This document shows positions 8,948-17,997 of a stretch of 64,000 nt of DNA, in pieces. Under the pieces are notes generated by a model. That model made no database searches, was not told the origin of the DNA, and was given only the letters and a program-made list of their open reading frames with translations. Each line of letters begins with the position of its first letter. Positions within the stretch are counted from its first letter, which is position 1. The position numbers and the translations under genes were made by a program. The stretch comes from Promicromonospora umidemergens (GTDB lineage: Bacteria; Actinomycetota; Actinomycetes; Actinomycetales; Cellulomonadaceae), in the NCBI RefSeq assembly GCF_024171995.1, contig NZ_JAMTCT010000001.1, positions 496,001 to 560,000 on the forward strand, in the 5' to 3' direction.

Positions 8948-8956
8948 TGTGGATAA
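8948..8956 (-). promoter_or_regulatory. Isolated perfect DnaA-box sequence
   Basis: The minus strand reads TTATCCACA, the classical DnaA box. It stands alone upstream of the pseudokinase gene, without an AT-rich region or further boxes, so this is not an origin. It could be chance or a DnaA regulatory site. Confidence 0.35.
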
Positions 8957-8992
8957 AGGGCAGGCTTCAGAGCGCGGGGTTCTCATGAACGA

Positions 8993-10453
8993 GTGCACTA
9001 CATCGAATCTGCGGAACTGGTCCGCGTGGCCGTCCCCACGGAGGCCGCGTCTCGCGCCCTCCTGGTGCGCCGTCTAGACACTCTCGCGACACTGGACCAC
9101 CCCCAGCTGGTGCCGCTCATCGCCATCTCCCCGAACGGCCCGGACAACCTGGACGTCCGGCTGTCGCGTACCGGAGCTGTCGATCTGCCTACCGCCGTCG
9201 GATCGCGGGGTCCCCTGACCGCCGCGGAAGGCGCCGGCGTCACCGTCGCGATCGCGCAGGCGCTCGCGGCCCTGCACAGCGTGGGCCTCGTCCACGGTGG
9301 GGTCCGGCCGACGGACGTGCTGCTCCGCTCCGACGGAAGCGCGATGCTGCGGCCCCGCGTGACGCTCCCCGACCACAGCGACGACCCGGTCGACGTCCCG
9401 TCCCTGGCCACGCTCGTTGAGTCGGTGCTCGGGTTCCCCGGCCCGAGCCTGGACTCGGACGCCGACGAGGCGCTGCGCGCCGTACTGGCCCGCGCCCGCG
9501 CCGAGGACCCGCGCGACCGGCCCGAGCCCGGAACGCTCGCGGCGCTCGCTGACGAGGCCGTGACGCCGGAGCCGGTTCGCCTCCCCGAGGGATCGGCGCT
9601 GGTCTCGGCGGCGCTCAGTGGTCCGGTGCCCATCGCGGGCCACGTGCCGCGCGGGGCGCGCACGCCCTCGGCGTGGCGCTCCGCGGCGAGGACGCTGACC
9701 GGGTCCATCGCGGCAGTGGACGGCAAGAGCTGGGCGGTGACGGCGCGACGTCGGGCGACGATGCCGCTCACGGGCCGGTCCATCGCGGCAGGAGCGGCAG
9801 GGAAGGCCTCCCAGCCGCGGACCACCACGGCGTCCGTCGTCGCGACGGGCATGATCGCAGCGGGCGTCATCGCGGGCATCGTGGCAGCGGCCATGGCCGC
9901 TCCTCAGCTCTTCGGAGACGAGGAGCCGGCGGTCGCCGTGCCGTCTCCGTCGGCGGCGGCGTCGTCGGTCGCGGTCGGGGTCAACCCGGTGGCCAACGCC
10001 AAGGACCCTGCGGGTGCCGCCGTCGAGCTCACGTCGCGCCGGCTGGCGCTGCTGGCAGGCGCCGTGTCCGACATCGGTGCGGTCAACGTGGAGGGCTCGC
10101 CCGCCTACGTGGCGGACAAGCAGATCCTTGAAGAGCTCGAGCAGACCGGCGCGCAGGTGGTCGGTGCGTCTGCCGAGGTGCAGAAGACGGAGGTCGTGAC
10201 GCTGGGCCCCGGCGCGGCATCGGCTCTCCAGAACGCGACCACCGCCTCGCGCACCGAGACGTCGGATGCCGCCAGCGGCAAGCAGGCGGGCAAGAAGGTG
10301 CCCATCGAGGCGGTGGTCCGGATCGACTACACGATCACCGCGCACAAGCAGGTGTCCGACACCGGCGAGACGTCGGTCCCTGCCTCGAACGAGTCGGCGG
10401 ACCTGACCCTCGTGTGGACTCCGGGCGGCTGGCGCGTCAGCGAGGTGCGCTGA
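8993..10453 (+). CDS. Membrane pseudokinase (degenerate Ser/Thr kinase fold, one TM)
   Basis: A 486-residue protein. Residues 1-180 follow the layout of a bacterial Ser/Thr kinase C-lobe: LDHPQLVPLIAI, a helix LAALHSVGLVHGGVRPTDVLL, and a tail DPRDRPEPGTL like the RPT end of kinase domains. The HRD motif reads HGG (101-103), so the catalytic Asp is absent, and I see neither a VAIK lysine nor a DFG motif. A single TM helix lies at about 281-303, followed by an external domain of about 180 residues. Its role may be scaffold or sensor, as in other actinobacterial pseudokinases. The start is a GTG; an ATG 8 nt earlier is out of frame. Its 3' end overlaps the convergent epimerase gene by 17 nt. 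Confidence 0.72.
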   Translation: MHYIESAELVRVAVPTEAASRALLVRRLDTLATLDHPQLVPLIAISPNGPDNLDVRLSRTGAVDLPTAVGSRGPLTAAEGAGVTVAIAQALAALHSVGLVHGGVRPTDVLLRSDGSAMLRPRVTLPDHSDDPVDVPSLATLVESVLGFPGPSLDSDADEALRAVLARARAEDPRDRPEPGTLAALADEAVTPEPVRLPEGSALVSAALSGPVPIAGHVPRGARTPSAWRSAARTLTGSIAAVDGKSWAVTARRRATMPLTGRSIAAGAAGKASQPRTTTASVVATGMIAAGVIAGIVAAAMAAPQLFGDEEPAVAVPSPSAAASSVAVGVNPVANAKDPAGAAVELTSRRLALLAGAVSDIGAVNVEGSPAYVADKQILEELEQTGAQVVGASAEVQKTEVVTLGPGAASALQNATTASRTETSDAASGKQAGKKVPIEAVVRIDYTITAHKQVSDTGETSVPASNESADLTLVWTPGGWRVSEVR

Positions 10454-11414
10454 CCCCGTTCGCCTCCACCACCCAGCGGGCCGCGTCCTGAGCATCCGTG
10501 TGTGTCCAGGTGAAGCCGGTCCTGGCGAGCACCCCGGGCACGACCCGCTGGGAGGCGACGAGGTCGTCGGCGAACTGGCCCAGAGCGATCCGCAGCGCCA
10601 ACCGGGGCGCCGCCAGGATCGCCGGGCGGTGCAGGGCCCGCGCGAGCGCGAGGGTCAGCGCCCGGTTCGTGGTGGGCTCGGGGGCGACGGCGTTGACCGG
10701 CCCGCGGACGTCCGCGCCGATGACGTGGCGGATCGCCGCTATCTCGTCGGTAAGGGTGATCCAGCTCCACCACTGGCGGCCGCTCCCGAGCGGGCCGCCG
10801 ACCCCGAGGCGCAGGATCGGCAGCAGCTTGCCGAGCGCACCGCCTGACGGCGCAAGCACCACACCGCTGCGCAGCCAGACGACACGCGCGCCGGCCTCTG
10901 CGGCCGGCGCGGTGGCTTTCTCCCACGCCTCGACCAGGCCGGCGAGGAAGTCGTCCCCGCGCGCCGAGGCCTCGGTCAGGACCTCGTCGCCACGGCTGCC
11001 GTACGCGCCGATCGCGGAGCTGTTCACCAGCACGGGCGGAGTGTCTGTGCGGGCTACCGTGCGGGCGAGCAGGCTCGTCGTGGTGGTGCGCGAGCCGAGG
11101 AGCGTCTGCTTGTAGGCAGGTGTCCAGCGATGGTCACCGATCCCGGCGCCGGCCAGGTTCACGACGGCGTCCGCACCCTCCAGCGCGGCCGGGTCGAGCT
11201 CGCCGGTCCGCGGGTCCCACGAGACGTCGCGGACGAGGGCGGCACCGGCCGCGCTCTCGCTCGCGGTGGTGGCTCCGTCGCCGGGTGGCCTGCCGCCGTC
11301 GGACGGCTCAGCGCCCCGGCGCACCAGCCGCCGCACGGTATCCCCGCGCGCGACGAGATCGGCGACCAGTGCGGAACCGATGAGACCGTGTGAACCGGCA
11401 ACCACCACATCCAT
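10437..11414 (-). CDS. TIGR01777 family epimerase-like SDR protein
   Basis: A 325-residue extended SDR protein. The N-terminal NAD-binding motif is VAGSHGLIGSAL. VVNLAGAGIGDHRW and ANRSSAIGAYGSRGDE-like blocks (here VNSSAIGAYG) are typical of the TIGR01777/SulA-like family, as is the C-terminal DUF1731-like end with FADDLVASQRVVP. The biochemical role is unknown. The ATG at 11414 has TAGATT (plus strand 11421-11426) 6 nt upstream, a leaderless start. It overlaps the pseudokinase gene tail to tail by 17 nt. Confidence 0.9.
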   Translation of the reverse strand: MDVVVAGSHGLIGSALVADLVARGDTVRRLVRRGAEPSDGGRPPGDGATTASESAAGAALVRDVSWDPRTGELDPAALEGADAVVNLAGAGIGDHRWTPAYKQTLLGSRTTTTSLLARTVARTDTPPVLVNSSAIGAYGSRGDEVLTEASARGDDFLAGLVEAWEKATAPAAEAGARVVWLRSGVVLAPSGGALGKLLPILRLGVGGPLGSGRQWWSWITLTDEIAAIRHVIGADVRGPVNAVAPEPTTNRALTLALARALHRPAILAAPRLALRIALGQFADDLVASQRVVPGVLARTGFTWTHTDAQDAARWVVEANGVSAPR

Positions 11415-11494
11415 GCGGTGAATCTAACCTGCCCGGGGCCTCCGGCCTATGCCTGACCGCCAGAGCGGTGCCGGGCCGGCGCCGTTAGACAGCT

Positions 11495-11524
11495 GTGGCC
11501 GGCTCCGAACCCGGAACCGGCCAC
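11495..11524. terminator. Hairpin downstream of sucB
   Basis: A 13-bp stem (11495-11507 and 11512-11524, one G-U pair) with a 4-nt loop (aacc) lies 43 nt after the sucB stop. The order lpd, sucB, hairpin supports its role as terminator. Confidence 0.7.
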
Positions 11525-11566
11525 GGCCAACTACGTGACGCTACCTACGCGAAGCGAACGTCCGCG

Positions 11567-13405
11567 TCAGAGACCGACCTCCGACTCGAACGCGCCGTCC
11601 TCGATCCGGTTCTTGATCGCCGTCAGGAAGCGGGCGGCATCCGCGCCGTCGACCAGGCGGTGGTCGTAGGACAGGAAGATGTACGACATCGAGCGCACCG
11701 CGATGCTCTCGTTGCCGTCCGGGTCGGTCACGACGACCGGCCGCTTCGTGATCGTGCCGGTGCCCAGGATCGCGGCGTGGCCCAGCGGGACGATCGGGGT
11801 GTCGATGAGCGACCCGCCCGAACCCGTGTTGGTGATGTTGAACGTGCCGCCCGACAGCTCGTCCGGCGTCACCTTGTTCGCCCGGGTGCGGGCACCGAGG
11901 TCCTGGATCTGCCGGGCGATGCCCGCCAGGTTCAGGTCGCCCGCGTTCTTGATGACCGGAACCACGAGTCCACGCTCGGTGTCGACGGCGATGCCGACGT
12001 TCTCCGAGCCGTGGTAGGTGATCTCGCCCTTCTCCGTGTCGATGGTCGCGTTGATCTTCGGGTACGCCTTGAGCGCCTCGACAGCGGCCTGGGTGAAGAA
12101 CGGCAGGAACGTCAGCTTGGCGCCCTCGCGCGCGGCGAACGACTCCTTGGCCTTGGCCCGGAGCTGCGCGACGCGCGTGACGTCGACCTCCATGACCGTG
12201 GTCAGCTGAGCCTGCGACTGCACCGCCTCCAGCATCCGCTGGGCGACGATCTTGCGCAGGCGCGACATCTTTTCGGTGGTGCCACGCAGCGGCGACACCT
12301 CGAGCTTGGCCGGGGCGGACGGCGCCTTGGCCGCCGCGGGAGCTGCTGCTGCCGGAGCCGGTGCTGCCTTGGCCTCGGCGGCCGCGAGCACGTCCTCCTT
12401 GCGGATCCGGCCACCGACGCCGGTACCCGTCACCTCAGCGACGTCGACGCCCTTCTCCGCGGCGAGCTTGCGCACGAGCGGGGTCAGGTACGAGCCGATG
12501 GTGCGACCGGTCGATGCCGCCGCCGGAGCGGCAGGTGCCTGAGCCGGCGCAGCCTGAGCCGGCGCAGCGGGAGCGGGGGCCGGGGCCGGGGCTGCGGGTG
12601 CCTCGGCGGCGGGAGCCGGGGTGGGCTCAGGTGCGGAAGGCGCCTCGGGTGCCGGAGCCGCGGCCTTGGCGGGTTCCGGGGAGTCCGCGGCCGGATCCGG
12701 GACGGGAGCCGGGGCCGCGGAGGCGGGCGCCTCTGCGGCGGGAGCCGCGGCGCCCGATCCGACGAGGGCCAGCACGGCGCCGACCTCGACGGTCTCGTCC
12801 TCCTGGACCAGGATCTTCTGGAGGGTACCGGCGACAGGCGACGGGATCTCGGTGTCGACCTTGTCGGTCGATACCTCGAGGAGCGGCTCGTCGACGGCGA
12901 CCTCGTCACCGACCTCCTTGAGCCAGCGCGTCACGGTGCCCTCGGTGACCGACTCGCCCAGGGCGGGCAGCGGGACCTCGGTACCGCCACCGGACGGGGC
13001 GGGAGCCTCGGCAGGTGCGGCTGGGGCGGGAGCGGGGGACTCGGCGGCAGGCGACTCGGCGGCAGGCGACTCTGCGGGAGCGGCCTCCTCCGGCGTCGGC
13101 TCGGGAGCTGGCGCCTCGGCGGCTGCCTGCTCGGCGGCCGGTGCGGCCGGCGCGGCGCCAGAACCGGAGCCGTCGCCGATGACGGCGAGGGTGGCGCCGA
13201 CCTCCACGGTGTCGTCCTCCTGGACGAGGATCTGCTCGAGGACGCCCGCGACGGGCGACGGGATCTCGGTGTCGACCTTGTCGGTCGACACCTCGAGCAG
13301 CGGCTCGTCGACGGCGACCTCGTCGCCGACAGCCTTGAGCCAGCGGGTGACAGTGCCTTCGGTGACGGATTCGCCGAGGGCCGGCAGCTGCACGTTCTCA
13401 GACAT
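11567..13405 (-). CDS. sucB: Dihydrolipoamide acyltransferase E2 with two lipoyl domains
   Basis: A 612-residue E2 component of a 2-oxoacid dehydrogenase complex; in actinobacteria this protein serves the oxoglutarate/pyruvate supercomplex. It has two near-identical lipoyl domains, each with [12 protein letters not shown], so the lipoylated lysines are K43 and K182. Long Ala/Pro/Glu linkers separate them. Next come an E3-binding domain ([29 protein letters not shown]) and the catalytic domain ending in [12 protein letters not shown], where His and Asp are catalytic. The ATG has AAGGAG upstream. It lies 31 nt after lpd on the same strand, so E3 and E2 are co-transcribed. Symbol assigned by family; aceF naming is possible. 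Confidence 0.94.
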   Translation of the reverse strand: MSENVQLPALGESVTEGTVTRWLKAVGDEVAVDEPLLEVSTDKVDTEIPSPVAGVLEQILVQEDDTVEVGATLAVIGDGSGSGAAPAAPAAEQAAAEAPAPEPTPEEAAPAESPAAESPAAESPAPAPAAPAEAPAPSGGGTEVPLPALGESVTEGTVTRWLKEVGDEVAVDEPLLEVSTDKVDTEIPSPVAGTLQKILVQEDETVEVGAVLALVGSGAAAPAAEAPASAAPAPVPDPAADSPEPAKAAAPAPEAPSAPEPTPAPAAEAPAAPAPAPAPAAPAQAAPAQAPAAPAAASTGRTIGSYLTPLVRKLAAEKGVDVAEVTGTGVGGRIRKEDVLAAAEAKAAPAPAAAAPAAAKAPSAPAKLEVSPLRGTTEKMSRLRKIVAQRMLEAVQSQAQLTTVMEVDVTRVAQLRAKAKESFAAREGAKLTFLPFFTQAAVEALKAYPKINATIDTEKGEITYHGSENVGIAVDTERGLVVPVIKNAGDLNLAGIARQIQDLGARTRANKVTPDELSGGTFNITNTGSGGSLIDTPIVPLGHAAILGTGTITKRPVVVTDPDGNESIAVRSMSYIFLSYDHRLVDGADAARFLTAIKNRIEDGAFESEVGL

Positions 13406-13436
13406 GACCTGTGGGGTCTCCTTTGTCGTTAAGTGG

Positions 13437-14855
13437 TCAGTTATGGGCGTGCAGAGGCTTGCCGGCCAGCGCCATGTGTGCCTCTCCGAGTGCCTCGTTC
13501 TGGGTGGGGTGGGCGTGCACGAGCGAGGCGACGTCCTCAGGGAACGCCTCCCAGCCCACGATGAGCTGGCCCTCGCCGATCAGCTCGCCCACCCGCGAGC
13601 CGATCAGGTGCATGCCGACCACGGGTCCGTCCTTGCGCCGCACCAGCTTCGCGAAGCCCTGGGTACCCAGGATCCTGCTCTTGCCGTTGCCCGCGAGGTT
13701 GTACTCGATGGTCTCGACCTGGTCCGGGCCGTACAGCTCGGCGGCCCGCGCCTCGGTGACGCCGACGGACGCCACCTCCGGCTCGCAGTAGGTGATGCGC
13801 GGGATCGTGGCCTCGTCGATCGTCACGGGCGCCAGGCCCGCGATCTGCTCGGCCACGAAGATGCCCTGCGCGAACCCGCGGTGGGCCAGCTGCAGGCCGG
13901 GGACGATGTCGCCGACGGCCCAGATCTGGCCGCCCGCTGGAGTGGCGACACCGGTGCGGAGCAGCTCGTCGGTCAGGACGAAACCGCGGTCCAGCCGTAC
14001 GCCGGCGGCCTCGAGACCGAGGTCGGCGGTGCGCGGACCGCGCCCGACGGCGACGAGCAGCAGGTCGGCGTCGAACGTCGTGCCCGACTCGAGCTCGACC
14101 TGCACGCCGTCCTGCGACTGCTTGACCTGGGCGAAGCGCTCGCCGAGGGAGAACTTGATGCCGCGCTTGCGGAACGCCCGCTCCAGCGCCTTGGAGAGCG
14201 CGACGTCCTCGTTCGGCACGAGGTGCGGCAGCGCCTCGACGATCTGCACGTCGGCGCCGAAGGACTTCCAGACGGATGCGAACTCGACGCCGATCACGCC
14301 ACCACCGAGCACCACCACCGACTTCGGCGCGGTCTCCAGCGTCAGCGCCTCGTCGGAGGTGATGACCCGGTCGCCGAGCTCGAGGCCCGGCAGGCTACGG
14401 GCGTACGAGCCGGTCGCGAGCACGACGTCCTTGCCGTCGTACCGCGTCGCCACGCCGTCCGGGGACGTGACCTCGACGACCCCGGGGGCCACGAGCGTGC
14501 CGTGTCCGTCCACGACGGTGATCTTCCGCGAGGCGACGAGACCCTGCAGGCCCTTGTACAGGCCGGCGACCACGGAGTCCTTGTAGGCGAGCACGCCCGC
14601 CATGTCGATGCCGTCCAGCGAGGAGCGGACACCGAACTGCGCGCCGTGGGCGGCGGCGTCGGCCACCTCGGCCGCGTGCAGGAGCGCCTTGGTGGGGACG
14701 CACCCCACGTGCAGGCAGGTGCCGCCGAGCTTGCTCTCTTCCACGAGCGCCACGCTCAGACCCAGCTGTGCGGCCCGGAGCGCGGTGGCGTAGCCACCGC
14801 TGCCACCGCCGAGCACGACGACGTCGAACGTGGCCGGATTGTCATGCGTAGGCAC
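13437..14855 (-). CDS. lpdA: Dihydrolipoyl dehydrogenase (E3)
   Basis: A 472-residue flavoprotein that reoxidises dihydrolipoamide with NAD. It begins [17 protein letters not shown] (FAD site) and has the redox disulfide in [13 protein letters not shown], an NAD site [12 protein letters not shown], a second FAD block WAVGDIVPG, and the C-terminal [13 protein letters not shown] with the catalytic His-Glu pair. The longest ORF extends to 15005, but the GTG at 14855 has GAGGAG 7 nt upstream and gives the normal family length. First gene of lpdA-sucB. Confidence 0.96.
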   Translation of the reverse strand: MPTHDNPATFDVVVLGGGSGGYATALRAAQLGLSVALVEESKLGGTCLHVGCVPTKALLHAAEVADAAAHGAQFGVRSSLDGIDMAGVLAYKDSVVAGLYKGLQGLVASRKITVVDGHGTLVAPGVVEVTSPDGVATRYDGKDVVLATGSYARSLPGLELGDRVITSDEALTLETAPKSVVVLGGGVIGVEFASVWKSFGADVQIVEALPHLVPNEDVALSKALERAFRKRGIKFSLGERFAQVKQSQDGVQVELESGTTFDADLLLVAVGRGPRTADLGLEAAGVRLDRGFVLTDELLRTGVATPAGGQIWAVGDIVPGLQLAHRGFAQGIFVAEQIAGLAPVTIDEATIPRITYCEPEVASVGVTEARAAELYGPDQVETIEYNLAGNGKSRILGTQGFAKLVRRKDGPVVGMHLIGSRVGELIGEGQLIVGWEAFPEDVASLVHAHPTQNEALGEAHMALAGKPLHAHN

Positions 14856-15154
14856 GTGCTGGCTCCTCGTTGACAGGGTGGTGGCGCTGTCGGTCGGACA
14901 GCGGGCAGATAGTGAGCACCGCATGCCATCTTGACACTTCAGCGGGCGTGGCCCCAATTGTGAACCCGGCTTGTCGGGTGTGACCGTGGCGACATTGACG
15001 GGCAACCGGGGCTGTGAGCGGAGATGCGACGGGGCCGCGCGGGGACCGTGGGCCTGTACCGGGCGGATACCTGCCTGTGAACAGGAGCTGTGGGTTTCCT
15101 GGAATCACGTGGAGATGCCTAGGACGGTGGCGATCGCGCTAGTAGTCTCGACAT
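14856..15154. other. Divergent intergenic region, lpdA / small conserved gene
   Basis: A 299-bp region with no convincing gene. It holds the lpdA ribosome binding site at one end and a TAGTCT -10 box (15143-15148) for the plus-strand gene at the other. The lpdA promoter was not identified with confidence. Confidence 0.5.
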
Positions 15155-15508
15155 ATGCCCCGCCAGTCCCGTAGCTCGCTCGCGCGTTTCTTCCAGCGAC
15201 GCTCCTCGTCCGGCAGCGGATCGCGCCCCAGCGGCAACGATGCGCGCCGCCAGACAGTGGCGCACCTTGGTGAGTTCATCGGGTCGCGCGTCGGGGTCGA
15301 GGCCTACGTGGAGCCGCCGACCACGGACATCCCCAGCACGATCCTGCTCGTGGCGACCACGGGCGAGTGGACACGGCGTCGGGTGCCGGACGAGCGCACC
15401 GCGTTCGACATCGCGAACCAGCTGGGGGTGCCGGTGTACAACGTCCGGTTCACCGGCTACCCCCAGCGGATGCGCGACTGGAACAGCGCGCAGCGCAGGT
15501 CGAAGTAG
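15155..15508 (+). CDS. Conserved small actinobacterial protein next to lpdA
   Basis: A 117-residue protein. The N-terminus is Ser/Arg-rich and probably disordered; from about residue 35 there is a compact alpha/beta domain (HLGEFIGSRVGVEAYVEPPT, TILLVATTGEWTRRRVPD, AFDIANQLGVPVYNVRFTGYPQRM). Proteins of this type sit beside E2/E3 or pepA genes in many actinobacteria and are sometimes labelled oxidoreductase without evidence. The function is unknown. The ATG has TAGTCT 6 nt upstream (leaderless). Its stop is 2 nt from the convergent pepA stop. Confidence 0.8.
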   Translation: MPRQSRSSLARFFQRRSSSGSGSRPSGNDARRQTVAHLGEFIGSRVGVEAYVEPPTTDIPSTILLVATTGEWTRRRVPDERTAFDIANQLGVPVYNVRFTGYPQRMRDWNSAQRRSK

Positions 15509-15510
15509 CT

Positions 15511-17061
15511 CTACTTCTCCGCCTTCTCCGCAGCAGCCCGGCCCTCGAGGAAGCCCAGCAGGGTGCGGACCCCCACGCCGGTACCGCCGCCGGGCGTGTA
15601 GCCGTGCGCGCCGCCGTCGTTGAACGCGGGGCCCGCGATGTCCAGGTGGGCCCACGGGTGGTCGCCCACGAAGGTCTGCAGGAACAGGCCGGCGTTGAGC
15701 ATGCCGCCCCATCGTGGGCCTGAGTTGGCGACGTCGGCCACCTTCGACTTGATGTTCGACTTGAGCTCCTCCGGCAGAGGCATGGGCCAGAACAGCTCGC
15801 CCGAGGCGTCGGCGGCGGCCTTGACCTCGTCGCGCACCGTGTCGGTGCCCATGACGGCGGAGGTGCGGGTGCCGAGCGCTACCACCTGGGCGCCGGTCAG
15901 GGTGGCGATGTCGAGCACGACGTCGTGGCCGTCCTCGACCGCTGAGACCAGGCCGTCGGCCATGACCACGCGGCCCTCCGCGTCGGTGTTCAGCACCTCG
16001 ACTGTCTTGCCGCCGTAGATCGTGACGACGTCGGCGGGGCGCTGGGCGTTGCCACCCGGCATGTTCTCGGCGAGGCAGAGGTAACCGGTGATCGCGAGCG
16101 GCAGGTTCAGCTTCGCGGCGGCGACGACGGTGGACAGGACGGCGGCGGCGCCGGCCATGTCCGACTTCATGGCCTCCATGCCCGCGGCCGGCTTGATCGA
16201 GATGCCGCCGGAGTCGAACGTGATGCCCTTGCCGACCAGCGCGACCTTCCCGTTCGGCTTGGCCGGCGTGTAGGCGACCTTGACGAGGCGCGGCCCGCGC
16301 GCGGAGCCCTGGCCGACGGCCGTGAGCCCACCGTAGCCACCGGAGGCGAGCTGCTTGTCGTCCAGGACCGTCACCTTGACGTGCCGCACGTCCTTGGCGG
16401 CCGCCTTCGCGGCGTCGGCGAACGTGGCCGGGTACAGCTCGTTGGGCGCCGTGTTGACCAGGTCGCGAGCGGCGTGGACCGCGGCGGCGACGACCTGGGC
16501 GCGCTCGGCGACGACCTTTGCCTTGGCGTTCTTGTGCAGCGGCGTCAGGATCTCGATGGCCGCGACGGGGTCCTTGCGGTTCCTGGCGTCCTTCGCTGCG
16601 TCCTTCGCCGCTTCCTTCTCGGTGGACCTGCCGGTGGTGCGGTACCGGTTGAAGACGTAGGCACCCAGCAGGGCGCCCTCGGTCACGGCGGTGATCTCGT
16701 CGTCGTCGGACGCGGGCAGCGCGATCGCGGCGGACCTGAGGCCCGCGAGCTCGCGGGTCGCCGCGCCCGCGGCGCGCCGCAGGGTCTCGGTGGCGAACGT
16801 GCCGTCCTCGGCGCGCTCGCCCAGGCCTGTCAGGACCAGGACGTCGACGGCGAGCTTGGGGCCGGCCGGGATCTTGCGGACCTCGTCGCGTGCGCCGGTC
16901 ACGCCGAGCTGCGGCGCGAGCGACTCGAGCTGTGTCAGCAGGTCGGTGGGAAGCTGGTCGGACACGACGGCTACGCCGTCCGACGTCTGGGCGGTCGCCA
17001 CCACGAGCGCTTCGGCCTTCACCGCGGTGGGATTCTTGCTGGAGAGGATAACGGAGGTCAC
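15511..17061 (-). CDS. pepA: Leucyl aminopeptidase (M17)
   Basis: A 516-residue M17 aminopeptidase. The metal-binding and active-site blocks are present: LVGKGITFDSGGISIKP, MKSDMAGAAAV, the diagnostic NTDAEGRVVMADGL, and IATLTGAQVVALG. The N-terminal domain is the usual regulatory fold. The start is taken at the GTG at 17061 because TACGAT sits 7 nt upstream; the longer reading from 17091 adds ten residues without support. It cleaves N-terminal residues from cytosolic peptides and needs divalent metals. It is tail to tail with the small gene ending at 15508. Confidence 0.95.
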   Translation of the reverse strand: MTSVILSSKNPTAVKAEALVVATAQTSDGVAVVSDQLPTDLLTQLESLAPQLGVTGARDEVRKIPAGPKLAVDVLVLTGLGERAEDGTFATETLRRAAGAATRELAGLRSAAIALPASDDDEITAVTEGALLGAYVFNRYRTTGRSTEKEAAKDAAKDARNRKDPVAAIEILTPLHKNAKAKVVAERAQVVAAAVHAARDLVNTAPNELYPATFADAAKAAAKDVRHVKVTVLDDKQLASGGYGGLTAVGQGSARGPRLVKVAYTPAKPNGKVALVGKGITFDSGGISIKPAAGMEAMKSDMAGAAAVLSTVVAAAKLNLPLAITGYLCLAENMPGGNAQRPADVVTIYGGKTVEVLNTDAEGRVVMADGLVSAVEDGHDVVLDIATLTGAQVVALGTRTSAVMGTDTVRDEVKAAADASGELFWPMPLPEELKSNIKSKVADVANSGPRWGGMLNAGLFLQTFVGDHPWAHLDIAGPAFNDGGAHGYTPGGGTGVGVRTLLGFLEGRAAAEKAEK

Positions 17062-17209
17062 GAGGCCGATCGTATCCCGCGCCTCCGACACCCGGTCGGC
17101 CGGCCTGGCGGCCTCATCCTGCCGGCCTCATCCTGGCGACCTCATAGAGGCGCAGGTCACGCACCGTCCGATTGCCGCACGGCAGGGGCTGCCCGGTAGT
17201 CTGCGGGAC

Positions 17210-17569
17210 GTGATCCTTGCCCTCGTCCTCCTCGTGGTCGCGCTGTGCGTGGCCCTGGCCGGATGGGCCGCCTGGTTCGTGGCCCGCGACCGCGCGGTCG
17301 TCCTGAACCAGCTGTGGGGCGGGGCGGTGATCGAGGTCGTCGTCCTGGTGCAGGGCGTCGTAGCGATCGTGCAGGGCGCCACCGGTGCCGGAGCTGGCGA
17401 TCCGCTGCTGTTCTGGGGCTACTTCGCCACGACCCTGGTGATCCTGCCGGTCGCCGCCGCGTGGGCGTTCGCAGAACGCACCAGGTGGAGCTCGGTGGTG
17501 CTGCTCGTGGCGTCCCTGACGGTGGCGTTCCTGGAGTGGCGCATGTGGCAGATCTGGACGGTGGCATGA
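17210..17569 (+). CDS. Small integral membrane protein (four TM)
   Basis: A 119-residue, almost wholly hydrophobic protein with four predicted helices (about 2-24, 42-60, 69-92 and 95-115). I do not recognise a family with a known function. The GTG at 17210 follows TAGTCT by 7 nt, a leaderless start. Its stop TGA overlaps the ATG of the next gene (ATGATG at 17566), and that gene overlaps pyrD, so all three are coupled with the pyrimidine biosynthesis gene. This makes a membrane or quinone-linked accessory role possible but unproven. Confidence 0.78.
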   Translation: MILALVLLVVALCVALAGWAAWFVARDRAVVLNQLWGGAVIEVVVLVQGVVAIVQGATGAGAGDPLLFWGYFATTLVILPVAAAWAFAERTRWSSVVLLVASLTVAFLEWRMWQIWTVA

Positions 17570-17997
17570 TGGCGCAGCGGACCGTCGGACGACGGACCGG
17601 GCAGGGCTTCGGCCGGGTCCTGGTGACCGTGTACGGGATCCTGGCGTTCGCCGCCCTGGGCCGGTCGTCCTACGAGCTGGTCGTGAAGTTCACCGAGGCA
17701 CCCGTCGCGTACACGCTGTCCACGCTCGCCGCGGTCGTCTATGTCGTGGCGACGTTCGCACTGGCGATCGGGAGCCCCACCTGGCGCCTGGTCGCATGGA
17801 TCACCGTCGGGATCGAGGCAGTGGGCGTCGTGACCGTCGGCGCGCTGTCGCTCGCCGACGCGCAGGCGTTCGGCGAGTCAACCGTCTGGTCCGGGTTCGG
17901 CCAGGGCTACGGTTACGTGCCGCTCGTCCTGCCTTTCGTGGGCTTGTGGTGGCTGTGGCGGACGTCGCGCAGCACGCCCGAGGAGAGGACTGCATGA
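17566..17997 (+). CDS. Integral membrane protein coupled to pyrD
   Basis: A 143-residue protein with an Arg-rich start (MMAQRTVGRRTGQGF) and about four membrane helices, ending WLWRTSRSTPEERTA. The positive N- and C-termini suggest both face the cytoplasm. Similar hypothetical proteins precede pyrD in related actinobacteria; no function is known to me. Its ATG overlaps the stop of the upstream membrane gene and its TGA overlaps the ATG of pyrD (ATGA), so translation is coupled on both sides. A second ATG 3 nt later is equally possible. Confidence 0.8.
   Translation: MMAQRTVGRRTGQGFGRVLVTVYGILAFAALGRSSYELVVKFTEAPVAYTLSTLAAVVYVVATFALAIGSPTWRLVAWITVGIEAVGVVTVGALSLADAQAFGESTVWSGFGQGYGYVPLVLPFVGLWWLWRTSRSTPEERTA

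Noticed and set aside
12500-13150. Apparent repeats in sucB
   Set aside because: They are duplicated lipoyl domains and Ala/Pro linkers, normal for actinobacterial E2 proteins.
17095-17155. Short tandem-like cctcatcctg copies upstream of 17210
   Set aside because: Three imperfect units are too few and too short to call a repeat array; they may be chance in a GC-rich spacer.
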